From assembly GCA_022615255.1 (NCBI GenBank), contig JAKEHC010000197.1, positions 1-12,573 of the forward strand: 12,573 nucleotides of DNA, written 5' to 3'. How positions within the stretch are numbered: the stretch's first letter is position 1; every line of letters starts with the position of its first letter. Below, one piece after another: positions 5,802 to 12,573 of the stretch. Source of the stretch: Candidatus Dadabacteria bacterium. GTDB taxonomy: Bacteria; Desulfobacterota_D; UBA1144; Nemesobacterales; CSP1-2. A program made the translations under genes and the position numbers. A model generated the notes under the pieces. The model had not been told where the DNA came from, made no database searches, and saw only the letters and a list, made by a program, of their open reading frames with translations.

Positions 5802-6170
5802 ATGCCTTCCCTTTATGAACATAAACAAAAAGCAGAACACAATGAAAGATTTGCTAATAGTCTTGCTCTGAATTCTACTCCTTACTTAGATTGGGTAGTT
5901 ACAGGTCTTTTTTATTCCGCGATTCATTACATAGATGCCTATTTAGCCAATTTTCAGGGAATTCATCCATATTCACATGAAGATAGAGATGATAAAGTGC
6001 TTAGATATTTAAGGAAAATAAATAGAGATTACCGTGAACTTAAGGACGATAGTAAAAATGCCCGATATAATATGCGTAACTTTAGCGTAGATGAAATTCG
6101 AAATGTTATATTACCTCGTTTTAAAAATATAAAAAATGCTATAATTGGATCAATCAGTACAACTCCATAA
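5802..6170 (+). CDS. HEPN-like domain protein
   Basis: 122 residues, mostly helical, starting at ATG 5802 with AAAAGGGA 12 bp upstream. The pattern HKQKAEHNERFANSL, then WVVTGLFYSAIHYIDAYLA (residues 31-49), SHEDRDDKVLRYL, and a last conserved SKNARYNM (84-91) fits a widespread family of small HEPN-fold proteins. Many HEPN proteins are RNases with an R-x4-6-H motif and act in toxin-antitoxin or defence systems. I cannot find that motif: every His (7, 13, 42, 55, 59) precedes every Arg except Arg16. If it acts, it is not by the canonical RNase site. It is last in the three-gene cassette, and a long non-coding gap follows. The fold assignment is by eye. Confidence 0.7.
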   Translation: MPSLYEHKQKAEHNERFANSLALNSTPYLDWVVTGLFYSAIHYIDAYLANFQGIHPYSHEDRDDKVLRYLRKINRDYRELKDDSKNARYNMRNFSVDEIRNVILPRFKNIKNAIIGSISTTP

Positions 6171-6338
6171 AAGCTTAACCCTATCGCAAGTCATTTCAAC
6201 TTTGTTAGTATGCAAGTATTAAAAATACCCATTCTACGAATTAGAGCTGAAAAACATTAAAAGACACCCAAATTTCACTCAGAACCGTAGCAGTGCAAAT
6301 TTAAGGGAAAGTAGCGTTGATAAAGTCCCTGAAACAAT

Positions 6339-6415
<77 letters not shown>

Positions 6416-6431
6416 GCAAAGTTAAAAAGTA

Positions 6432-6460
6432 ATTGTATGTGAGTTTATACCTTCTGTCAA
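6432..6460 (-). promoter_or_regulatory. Strong sigma-70-type promoter of the initiator tRNA
   Basis: On the minus strand a perfect TTGACA (6460-6455) and TACAAT (6437-6432) are 17 bp apart, the optimal spacing. The -10 box ends 16 bp before the mature tRNA 5' end, leaving a short leader for RNase P. Confidence 0.8.
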
Positions 6461-6469
6461 ACACGACAC

Positions 6470-6776
6470 GCCTGCTCCTACTGTAATGCACGTAAATTCG
6501 TGCCTACAACCTTTTGTAGGCGGAGACTTGTCTCTGCTATTTCTGGCACGAACTGGTGCGACATTGTCGCGGCTGGAAGCCGCTCCTACAACAAACGCAC
6601 TGTAGGAGCACCATTCCTTCGTTAAAACTCAGGGCAAGCCTGGTGCGACTAATCGAAGCAAGATGCTGCTCCTACAGGTTTCTTGACATAAAAATACCCC
6701 TTTGTTAAACCCTCCCAAAATTGTAGGGGCAACCCTTGCGGTTGCCCAAGTAGGGCAGGTGCGAGACCTGCCCCTA
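6470..6776. repeat. Cluster of dispersed hairpin repeats upstream of the TonB gene
   Basis: No gene lies between the tRNA and 6869; the space is packed with short dyads. They include GCACG/CGTGC (6488-6503), GCGGAGAC/GTCTCTGC (6520-6537), GCGAC/GTCGC (6558-6570), GCGGCT/AGCCGC (6569-6583), GGGCAACC/GGTTGCCC (6727-6747) and GGGCAGGT/ACCTGCCC (6753-6773). The core TGTAGGAGC or its complement recurs at about 6582, 6601 and 6667, with a diverged form near 6472. The last two hairpins begin or end with TAGGGG or CCCCTAC. This looks like a nest of several interspersed repeat families. From 6777 to 6868 I see only the leader of the next gene, with a weak promoter at best. Confidence 0.7.
6567..6591. 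repeat. Exact inverted copy of the repeat at 2267-2291
   Basis: All 25 bases match the reverse complement of 2267-2291, with a GCGGCT/AGCCGC hairpin followed by CTCCTACAA. The two copies are about 4.3 kb apart in opposite orientation. Confidence 0.85.
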
Positions 6777-6868
6777 CGTATATGCAAATATGCCATAGGA
6801 TAGGTTTTTTAACCCCGCCACACTTGACTATGGATTGAGATTAATGACAATGGTATTATTATAAGGCT

Positions 6869-7783
6869 ATGAATCTGATTGAGAGTAAATCTCAAAAAGG
6901 CTTAAAAAGAAATAAAAAAAGAAGTGGTTTTATATCCTTTCTAATAGCATCCATTCTATTCCATATTCTTTTATTCCTGCTAATTTCTCTATATCTTATC
7001 CCTTTAAATCAGCAAGCCAAGCCAAAAGAGAAACCAAAAGTTATTGAGATTACCGACTTGCCCGTTCCTAAAGAAAAGGAAACCAAACCCCCAAAAGATG
7101 CTAAGCGCTATGCTGAGAGGTCTCATCAAACACCCAAAGAAACGACAAAGGATAATTTTACAAAAAAGGGTAGTGTCAGTCCGCTCCCTCAACCAAGAAA
7201 ACAACAGCAGAAAAGGGTAGCAAAAAGGGAGGTAGAGAAACGAAAGAAAGATACCGGCAGAAAATCCCCACAAGTTGCATCTCTTCCAAAAAAGGTTGAA
7301 AAGGAAATAACACCGCCTAAAGAAAAATCCGAAAAAGAAAAACTTGCAAGTATCACCAAGAAGGAGCTATTTAATGCACCATCTAGCCAGGTTTTTGAGC
7401 AGGGTCCGAGGGAGTTTGAGGGGTCAAGGGATGTAAAGCAAAAAGAAGATACTGTAGATCTAAACACAATTGAGTATAAGTATTTTTCATACTTCGCAAA
7501 ACTTAAACAGAAAATAGAGCAGGTATGGAATTATCCAGAAGCATCTAGGCTAAGAGGCGAACAGGGAGAGCTTTTCCTTGTGTTTAGTATTAAAAGAGAC
7601 GGGTATCTCGAGGATGTGAAAATGATAACCCCTTCCGGATACGAACGCCTGGATGACGAAGCGGTACGTGCTATAAGAGTCGCTTCCCCATTCAGCCCAT
7701 TTCCCAAAAGCTGGGAATTAGAAAGGCTAAACGTGAAAGCGACTTTCAGGTATGAGATTAAATATGGATGGACTGTGGAGTGA
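6869..7783 (+). CDS. TonB-family energy-transducing protein
   Basis: 304 residues with the classic TonB layout: a short basic cytoplasmic start (KSQKGLKRNKKRSG), one membrane helix at about residues 20-45, a long Pro/Lys/Glu-rich periplasm-spanning region (about 50-195), and a C-terminal TonB fold at about 204-298. The last begins KLKQKIEQVWNYPEASRLRG and includes GELFLVFSIKRDGYLEDVKM and SGYERLDDEAVRAIRVASPF. TonB proteins pass proton-motive energy from ExbB/ExbD to outer-membrane receptors. ExbB, ExbD and receptor genes are not adjacent, so this may be an orphan TonB or a periplasmic protein that only shares the domain. The start is the first Met, with only a weak AAGG two bases upstream. 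It converges with purM, leaving 37 bp between their ends. Confidence 0.9.
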   Translation: MNLIESKSQKGLKRNKKRSGFISFLIASILFHILLFLLISLYLIPLNQQAKPKEKPKVIEITDLPVPKEKETKPPKDAKRYAERSHQTPKETTKDNFTKKGSVSPLPQPRKQQQKRVAKREVEKRKKDTGRKSPQVASLPKKVEKEITPPKEKSEKEKLASITKKELFNAPSSQVFEQGPREFEGSRDVKQKEDTVDLNTIEYKYFSYFAKLKQKIEQVWNYPEASRLRGEQGELFLVFSIKRDGYLEDVKMITPSGYERLDDEAVRAIRVASPFSPFPKSWELERLNVKATFRYEIKYGWTVE

Positions 7784-7820
7784 GCAAGTAAGGCACCAAT
7801 TCTATTCTAATAATGAATCT

Positions 7821-8864
7821 TCATTTTATTGATATGCCTTGATCGCCCTTTTTTCTCTTTGTAACCTCGCCGATAATTTTAACCCTTTCGCCCATTCTCT
7901 TGAGTTTCCTCAAAACCGCGTCTGCATCCTTCTCAGAAACAACTAGAACCATACCTATCCCGCAGTTGAACGTCCTAAACATCTCTTGTCTGTCTATCCG
8001 ACCTGCAATCTTAATCAACTTCATAAGCGGAGGAATCTCCCACGAAGATGAATCCAGAAAAACCTTAGAGCTTTTAGGGATTACCCTCGGAATATTTTCT
8101 AAAAGACCCCCACCTGTTATATGCGCTATAGCGCCGATTTTAAACTCCCTTTTGAGAGAAAGAATCGTCTTTACATAAATACGAGTAGGCTCTAAAAGCT
8201 CTTCGCCAAGCGGGCGATTAAGAGGGCTTGGAATATCTGACAAATCTAATTTTAGTTTTCCGAGAAGAACCTCTCTCGCTAGCGAATACCCATTTGAATG
8301 AAATCCACTTGACATGAGCCCTATCACAACATCACTCGGCTTAACCTTTGACCCATCTATTAACTGACCGCTGTCTACTATTCCTACAACAAAACCTGCT
8401 AAATCGAACTCTCCCTTGTTATAGAACCCTGGCATCTCCGCTGTTTCGCCTCCGAGGAGAGCGCATCCCGCTTGCTTGCAGCCTTCAATAATTCCCTTGA
8501 TCACCTCTACACCATCTCTTGGCTTCAACCTTGATGTGGCAAGATAATCAAGAAAAAAAAGCGGCTCCGCGCCAGATGTGACTATATCGTTAACACACAT
8601 CGCCACAAGATCAATACCTATCGTGTCAAGCTTTCCCGTCATGAAGGCAATCTTCAGTTTTGTGCCTACTCCATCCGTTGATGCGACAAGAAGAGGCTTC
8701 TTGTATTTCTCGAAAGGTATTGAATAAAGACCGGCGAAACCTCCTATGCCTCCCGCCACACTCTTATTATAAGTTGATCTTACAAGCGGCTTTATAAGTT
8801 CGACAAATTTATTGCCAGCCCCTATGTCAACACCGGCATTCTTATAAGTAAAACCCTTTCCCAT
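7821..8864 (-). CDS. purM: Phosphoribosylformylglycinamidine cyclo-ligase (AIR synthase)
   Basis: 347 residues, matching the usual length (345 in E. coli). PurM closes the imidazole ring in de novo purine synthesis, turning FGAM plus ATP into AIR in the cytosol. Family signatures run in order: YKNAGVDIGAGN (8-19), STDGVGTK (62-69), CVNDI (90-94), GGETAEMPGFY (138-148), GLMSSGFHSNGYSL (182-195), HITGGGLLENIPR (248-260) and NCGIGM (300-305). The start at 8864 places the conserved YK-AGVDI segment near the N-terminus as expected, though no clear ribosome site precedes it. It stands alone: purN or other pur genes are not next to it. A small AATGAA/TTCATT dyad (7812-7825) sits at the 3' end but is too weak to call a terminator. 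Confidence 0.97.
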   Translation of the reverse strand: MGKGFTYKNAGVDIGAGNKFVELIKPLVRSTYNKSVAGGIGGFAGLYSIPFEKYKKPLLVASTDGVGTKLKIAFMTGKLDTIGIDLVAMCVNDIVTSGAEPLFFLDYLATSRLKPRDGVEVIKGIIEGCKQAGCALLGGETAEMPGFYNKGEFDLAGFVVGIVDSGQLIDGSKVKPSDVVIGLMSSGFHSNGYSLAREVLLGKLKLDLSDIPSPLNRPLGEELLEPTRIYVKTILSLKREFKIGAIAHITGGGLLENIPRVIPKSSKVFLDSSSWEIPPLMKLIKIAGRIDRQEMFRTFNCGIGMVLVVSEKDADAVLRKLKRMGERVKIIGEVTKRKKGDQGISIK

Positions 8865-8954
8865 GAAATGGAAGAATACACAAGAGCGTTCCTTTGTCTA
8901 GTAACAAAATGCCCATATCATCTTAAAAAATTTTTCAATCTTTGATAAAATCCC

Positions 8955-8982
8955 TTGACAACAATATTTTTTGTTCTATCAT
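8955..8982 (+). promoter_or_regulatory. Promoter of the aminomutase/ATP-grasp operon
   Basis: A perfect TTGACA (8955-8960) and TATCAT (8977-8982) are 16 bp apart, about 60 bp before the first gene of the operon. The region between divergent purM and this operon (8865-9043) holds no gene. Confidence 0.6.
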
Positions 8983-9043
8983 CACACTTAGAGTAAAATG
9001 CTTTATAACATAAAATTCAAACACAGGAGGAAAGAATAAAAAG

Positions 9044-10336
9044 ATGAGCGAGTTCTCCGATTCGGAGGAGCCTCCATACCGACGCTTTTGGGCTGACGTA
9101 AGCGAGAATGAATGGAGAGATTGGAAATGGCAATTAAAAAATAGAATAAGAACCTTCCAGCAGTTAGAAAAGCTGCTTCCCTTTACAGAAGACGAGGAAG
9201 AAAGAATAAAGCGAGTTATTTCTACCTACCACGTATCAATTCCACCTTATTATTTTTCCCTTATTAATCCTGATGACCATGATGATCCGATAAGAAAACA
9301 GGCTGTGCCTACGCCTGAAGAGATCGAGATTAAACTCGGCGAAGACGACCCGCTGGATGAAGAGGACGATTCCCCAGTTGAAGGACTCACACACCGTTAC
9401 CCAGATAGAGTTCTCATGTATATAGCCAGTTTCTGCCCCGTTTATTGCCGCCACTGCACCAGAAAAAGAGAATGGCTTGAAGGTGAATACCAAAGAACGC
9501 CAGAAGAGCTTGATCGAATGCTGGCTTATATAAGAGGGCATGAGGAGATAAGGGACGTAATTATTTCAGGAGGCGATCCGCTTGCCTCTCCAATCCATAA
9601 GCTTGAATACATCCTTCAAAACCTCCGTGCCATCCCTCACATAGACGTCATCAGAATTGGATCCAGGGTTCCTGTTTTTCTGCCGATGAGGATCAACGAC
9701 GAGCTCACTTCCATATTGGAAAAATATGGTCCGATATGGATAAACACCCATTTTAATCACCCTAACGAAATCACCCCTTACTCAGAAGAGGCTGTGCTCA
9801 GACTCCTTAAAGCCGGCTGCCCCGTTAACAATCAGGCAGTCCTGCTTAAAGGTGTAAACGACGACCTCGAAACGATGAAGAGCCTCCTTAGGGGTCTTCT
9901 TAAAATCCGTGTAAGACCTTATTACCTTTTCCACTGCGACCCGGTAAACGGCGCAGCGCATTTTAGAACCTCGGTATGGAAAGGAATAGAGATAATCGAG
10001 GGGCTAAGGGGTCATATCTCAGGACTCGCAATACCGACGTATGTTGTTGACGCTCCTGGCGGCGGAGGAAAAATCCCGCTTATGCCAAACTACATGCTTT
10101 CCGCCTCCGATGATGCGGTTATTCTGAGAAATTACGAGGGCGTGATTGTAAAATACGACCCTGATGGCCGCCTTAGAAAGGGCAAAAACGGAAACCATAA
10201 CAAAAATGGCAACCGCAAAAATAACGTATCCAGAGAGGCAACCCCTATAGGAATATCCGGACTATTTGAGTCCGATGAGACTTCTATTATACCCCGCGAT
10301 CTCCCAAGGGTTCGAAGAAGGAGAACCGCTATATGA
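9044..10336 (+). CDS. Radical SAM lysine 2,3-aminomutase-like protein
   Basis: 430 residues. Such enzymes use a 4Fe-4S cluster, S-adenosylmethionine and PLP to move an amino group from C2 to C3, making L-beta-lysine from L-lysine. The radical SAM triad is C131-x3-C135-x2-C138 (SFCPVYCRHCTRKRE). The PLP lysine is K343 in DAPGGGGKIP. Two residues that bind the substrate's side-chain amine in the Clostridium enzyme (Asp293, Asp330, from memory) seem kept as D299 and D336, and the carboxylate-binding Arg as R140. This favours lysine as substrate. Unusually, the zinc cysteines of that enzyme are absent: the VNDC position reads VNDD (274), and the C-terminal Cys cluster is replaced by a Lys/Asn/Gly linker (380-394). 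AGGAGG lies 13 bp before the ATG. It is first in the operon, and its stop overlaps the next start (ATGA). Confidence 0.9.
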   Translation: MSEFSDSEEPPYRRFWADVSENEWRDWKWQLKNRIRTFQQLEKLLPFTEDEEERIKRVISTYHVSIPPYYFSLINPDDHDDPIRKQAVPTPEEIEIKLGEDDPLDEEDDSPVEGLTHRYPDRVLMYIASFCPVYCRHCTRKREWLEGEYQRTPEELDRMLAYIRGHEEIRDVIISGGDPLASPIHKLEYILQNLRAIPHIDVIRIGSRVPVFLPMRINDELTSILEKYGPIWINTHFNHPNEITPYSEEAVLRLLKAGCPVNNQAVLLKGVNDDLETMKSLLRGLLKIRVRPYYLFHCDPVNGAAHFRTSVWKGIEIIEGLRGHISGLAIPTYVVDAPGGGGKIPLMPNYMLSASDDAVILRNYEGVIVKYDPDGRLRKGKNGNHNKNGNRKNNVSREATPIGISGLFESDETSIIPRDLPRVRRRRTAI

Positions 10337-11340
10337 GGATTGGGATAGCGTTCGATCTAAAGAGGAAGCCATTCTCAAATCTTCCCGAGGACATATTTGA
10401 AGAGCTAGACTCGATAGAAACTATAGAGGCGATTGAATCTGTCCTTAAGAATGCAGGACATGAAACGGTAAGGCTGGGCGGTGGAAAGGATTTTTTACTC
10501 TCTATTCTCAACACGCAGGTTGACATTGTATTTAACCTTGCCGAGGGCTTGGGAGGAAGGTCTAGAGAAGCTCATGTGCCTTCCGTCCTAGAGCTCCTCG
10601 GAATTCCTTATACGGGCTCAGATCCTCTTACACTTTCACTTACCCTCGATAAAGGGATGACTAAAAGGGTGGTGGGGAGTGCCGGGGTTTTGACGCCTAA
10701 GTTTAAAGTACTGAGTGATTTAAATTCGTTAAACCGTGACCTTGGACTTAACTACCCTCTAATCATAAAGCCTTTGTGGGAAGGGTCGAGTATGGGAATT
10801 AGAAGAGATTCTAGAGTAGAAAATTTTACAGGGCTTAAAAAAAAGCTCGAATGGCTTATTAATTCGTATGGAGAGCCTGCCCTTGTTGAAGAGTTTATCG
10901 AAGGGGAGGAAGTAACTGCAGGCGTAATTGGGAATGAGAACGCACATGTAATTGGAATGATGATGATAAAGCCTAGAATCGGAGATCAAAGGGATTTCAT
11001 CTACTCGCTTGAGGTAAAGAGAAACTGGAGAGAAGAGGTAGAGTACATTTCTCCACCCCCTCTCTCTAGCCATACGCTTGACGAGCTTTCTCGCTCTGCG
11101 CTGCTTGCCTACAAAGCCCTTACATGCAGAGACATTGCAAGGCTGGATTTTAGAATCGGAGTGGATGGCAAACCATATTTCCTTGAAGCAAATCCCCTTC
11201 CCGGGCTAAATCCTGAAACTGGTGACTTACCAATTATGATTGAAAAGGAGGGGATACCATATGCCGAACTCATACTCACAGTCCTCTATAACGCCCTTAG
11301 GCGAAATCGGCTTGCGGCTAAAAGTCGGGCTCGTGTTTAA
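10333..11340 (+). CDS. D-Ala-D-Ala ligase-like ATP-grasp protein, paralogue 1
   Basis: 335 residues of the ATP-grasp fold, which joins a carboxylate to an amine through an acyl phosphate. Visible are an N-terminal Rossmann-like part (MRIGIAFDL, DIVFNLAEG), Lys146 in PLIIKPLWEGSSMGI (the P-loop-like GSSMG at 151-155), EEFIEGEEV (186-194), and metal ligands in RLDFRIG (Asp272) and FLEANPLPG (Glu285, Asn287). The G-G-x-S-x-E signature near the start of true cell-wall Ddl enzymes is absent, and the usual Tyr-x-x-Lys-Tyr region is replaced by IYSLEVKRNW. So the substrates are probably not two D-alanines. It overlaps the aminomutase by four bases and the next ligase by 80. Ligation of a beta-amino acid made upstream is an inference. 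Confidence 0.88.
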   Translation: MRIGIAFDLKRKPFSNLPEDIFEELDSIETIEAIESVLKNAGHETVRLGGGKDFLLSILNTQVDIVFNLAEGLGGRSREAHVPSVLELLGIPYTGSDPLTLSLTLDKGMTKRVVGSAGVLTPKFKVLSDLNSLNRDLGLNYPLIIKPLWEGSSMGIRRDSRVENFTGLKKKLEWLINSYGEPALVEEFIEGEEVTAGVIGNENAHVIGMMMIKPRIGDQRDFIYSLEVKRNWREEVEYISPPPLSSHTLDELSRSALLAYKALTCRDIARLDFRIGVDGKPYFLEANPLPGLNPETGDLPIMIEKEGIPYAELILTVLYNALRRNRLAAKSRARV

Positions 11341-12343
11341 CGACCCATACTTTTCCGGTAAGGGAGTATATAGCGGAACCGAAGAGGACGTATTGAGAGA
11401 GGTTCAGGCTGTCTTTAAGGCTCTAGAGGAGTCAGGCCATGTAGTGGAGCCGCTTCCTGTCACCGACGACTTTTCAACATTCTTTAAAGATATCTCCTTA
11501 AAAAACCTGGATGTCGTTTTCAACCTATGTGAAAGGATGTGGGATGACTCTTCGGGTGAGATCCTTATGGCTCATTTATTTGAGACAATGGGAATTTCTT
11601 TCACAGGCTCTGACTCGAGAGCGCTCTGGCTGGGGCTTAATAAAGATAAGGCAAAAACAGCGCTTTCTCTATTTGGAATTCGAACGCCGCATTTTAAAAT
11701 GTTTGCAACGAAGAAAGACGCCTTAGACGATTTAAATTTCCCTCTTATAATCAAACCTAACCTCGAGGACGGAAGCCTAGGCATTGAATCAACGTGCGTC
11801 GTATTGGACGTTAAATCCCTAAGGAAGAAGGTAAAGGCAATGCTTGAGGAATTTAAAAGGCCCGTTATTGTGGAAGAATACATAGACGGAAGAGAGTTTA
11901 ATATTTCGATTTTAGGTGATACTGCGATTGCAGTAGGTGAAGTAGAATTCAATCTACCCGAGGGTGAGCCTAAGGTTGTAACCTACAATGCAAAGTGGGT
12001 TAAAGAGAGCAACGAATACAAGAACACAACCACAGTCTGTCCCGCCAATCTAAATAAGAAAACTGAAAAAAGAATAAAAGACATAGCCCTAAAAGCCTCC
12101 AAGGCAATAGGATGCAGAGACTATGCAAGAGTGGACATGAGAATGGACAGCCTTGGAAATGTATTCGTTATAGAGGTAAACCCCAATCCAGATATATCAC
12201 CAGAATCAGGTTTTTCAAAGGCTCTAAAAGCCGCTGGTATCAGCTACCAGAGATTTGTCAATCAGGTTATAGGATTTGCGATTCAGAGAAAGAAAGCGAG
12301 ATATTATGACAGTAATAGTAAGGAGCTTGGAAACACAGCATAG
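11261..12343 (+). CDS. D-Ala-D-Ala ligase-like ATP-grasp protein, paralogue 2
   Basis: 360 residues from ATG 11261, chosen because AGGAGG lies nine bases upstream (11246-11251). A TTG near 11309 would give a shorter start closer to the first strand, LKVGLVFND, but lacks such a site. ATP-grasp elements: VVFNLCERMWDDSS (85-98), Lys165 in PLIIKPNLEDGSLGI, EEYIDGREF (205-213), Asp292 in RVDMRMD and EVNPNPD with Glu305 and Asn307. As in paralogue 1, the Ddl N-terminal signature is missing; TYNAKW stands where Ddl has its Tyr-x-x-Lys-Tyr. The binding loop is GSLGI rather than GSSMGI, so the two paralogues likely differ in substrate. The first 80 bases lie inside the preceding gene, and the 3' end overlaps the next gene by 38 bases. 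Confidence 0.88.
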   Translation: MPNSYSQSSITPLGEIGLRLKVGLVFNDPYFSGKGVYSGTEEDVLREVQAVFKALEESGHVVEPLPVTDDFSTFFKDISLKNLDVVFNLCERMWDDSSGEILMAHLFETMGISFTGSDSRALWLGLNKDKAKTALSLFGIRTPHFKMFATKKDALDDLNFPLIIKPNLEDGSLGIESTCVVLDVKSLRKKVKAMLEEFKRPVIVEEYIDGREFNISILGDTAIAVGEVEFNLPEGEPKVVTYNAKWVKESNEYKNTTTVCPANLNKKTEKRIKDIALKASKAIGCRDYARVDMRMDSLGNVFVIEVNPNPDISPESGFSKALKAAGISYQRFVNQVIGFAIQRKKARYYDSNSKELGNTA

Positions 12344-12573
12344 GGAAAGGATCGAATGTATTCTTGCCGAAGTAAATGTATTTTCCTCAGAAGAAATTAA
12401 AGTAGCGCTTGAGTTAGTGGATTCATGCCTTTCTGGTACCCCGGATTATATCATAAAGGTAGCAACGGACGAGAACGGTATTACCCTCGGTTATATATGC
12501 TACGGTAAGATTCCATTGACAGACGCTTTATGGGATATCTATTGGGTTGTTGTTTCTCGTGAATCTCAAAATA
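12306..12573 (+). CDS. GNAT-family acyltransferase, N-terminal part (runs off the window)
   Basis: An open frame from ATG 12306 to the window edge gives 89 residues with no stop. It starts MTVIVRSLETQHRERIECIL, then a helix with FSSEEIKVALELVDSCL, strand IIKVATDENG, strand ITLGYICYGKIPLT and strand LWDIYWVVVSRESQN. This order is that of the N-terminal half of a GNAT acetyltransferase; the acetyl-CoA loop (usually RGxGxG/A) should follow just past the edge. GNAT enzymes move an acyl group from CoA to an amine. It begins inside the preceding gene (38-base overlap), so it belongs to the operon. It does not look like the longer AblB enzyme that acetylates beta-lysine, though a similar job on a beta-amino acid product is possible. 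Confidence 0.75.
   Translation, partial: MTVIVRSLETQHRERIECILAEVNVFSSEEIKVALELVDSCLSGTPDYIIKVATDENGITLGYICYGKIPLTDALWDIYWVVVSRESQN

Noticed and set aside
5329..6170. Classical MNT-HEPN toxin-antitoxin pair
   Set aside because: The upstream protein has no GSxxxG...DxD nucleotidyltransferase motif and the HEPN-like protein has no R-x4-6-H motif.
6470..6776. CRISPR array
   Set aside because: The repeats are of different families, are irregularly spaced and are themselves hairpins. There is no constant repeat with unique equal-length spacers and no cas genes.
7812..7825. Terminator between the TonB gene and purM
   Set aside because: The AATGAA/TTCATT dyad is short and AT-rich with a two-base loop, and it overlaps the purM stop. 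There is no convincing U-tract.
9236..9541. Minus-strand open frames inside the aminomutase and other genes
   Set aside because: These are frames opposite strongly supported genes, without ribosome sites or recognisable domains.
10333..12343. Cell-wall D-alanine-D-alanine ligases (ddl)
   Set aside because: Both lack the N-terminal G-G-x-S-x-E signature and the usual Tyr-x-x-Lys-Tyr, and they sit with an aminomutase, not with mur or fts genes.

Overview
The window looks like a piece of chromosome from a Gram-negative bacterium of moderately low GC content, probably known only from environmental genomes. The Gram-negative call rests on a TonB-type energy transducer. The phylum cannot be fixed from the sequence. 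Housekeeping genes (purM, initiator tRNA, a short-chain dehydrogenase) alternate with degraded mobile DNA and many short hairpin repeats.

Layout. Positions 1-479 are non-coding and hold a possible structured element and a ~104 bp fold-back repeat. An SDR oxidoreductase follows (480-1247). Positions 1248-2737 are a relic zone, probably from a prophage: two tandem copies of the 3' end of one gene, in register at exactly 323 bp, a terminase large-subunit fragment, and inserted hairpin repeats. A YoeB-like toxin with a coiled-coil antitoxin lies on the minus strand (2756-3213). An AT-rich block follows, with a frameshifted M48 metalloprotease (3525-4684) and a compact three-gene cassette (4986-6170) ending in a HEPN-like protein. 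An initiator tRNA-Met with a strong promoter is on the minus strand (6339-6460), next to a cluster of hairpin repeats (6470-6776). A TonB-family gene (6869-7783) converges on purM (7821-8864, minus strand).

From about 8955 to the right edge runs a tight plus-strand operon: a lysine 2,3-aminomutase-like radical SAM enzyme, two different D-Ala-D-Ala-ligase-like ATP-grasp proteins and a GNAT acyltransferase that leaves the window. All junctions overlap. The set suggests that a beta-amino acid, possibly beta-lysine, is made, ligated and acylated, but the product is unknown.

The most unusual signal is in the relic zone. Each of the two gene copies carries the same six 8-10 bp sites at identical positions, five direct and one inverted. 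One copy has TGGAAAAC at all six and the other has TGCAAAAC at all six. The switch falls at codon positions 1, 2 and 3 and is mirrored at the inverted site, so it follows a DNA motif rather than the protein. This resembles two origin-like iteron sets of different specificity inside initiator-like genes.
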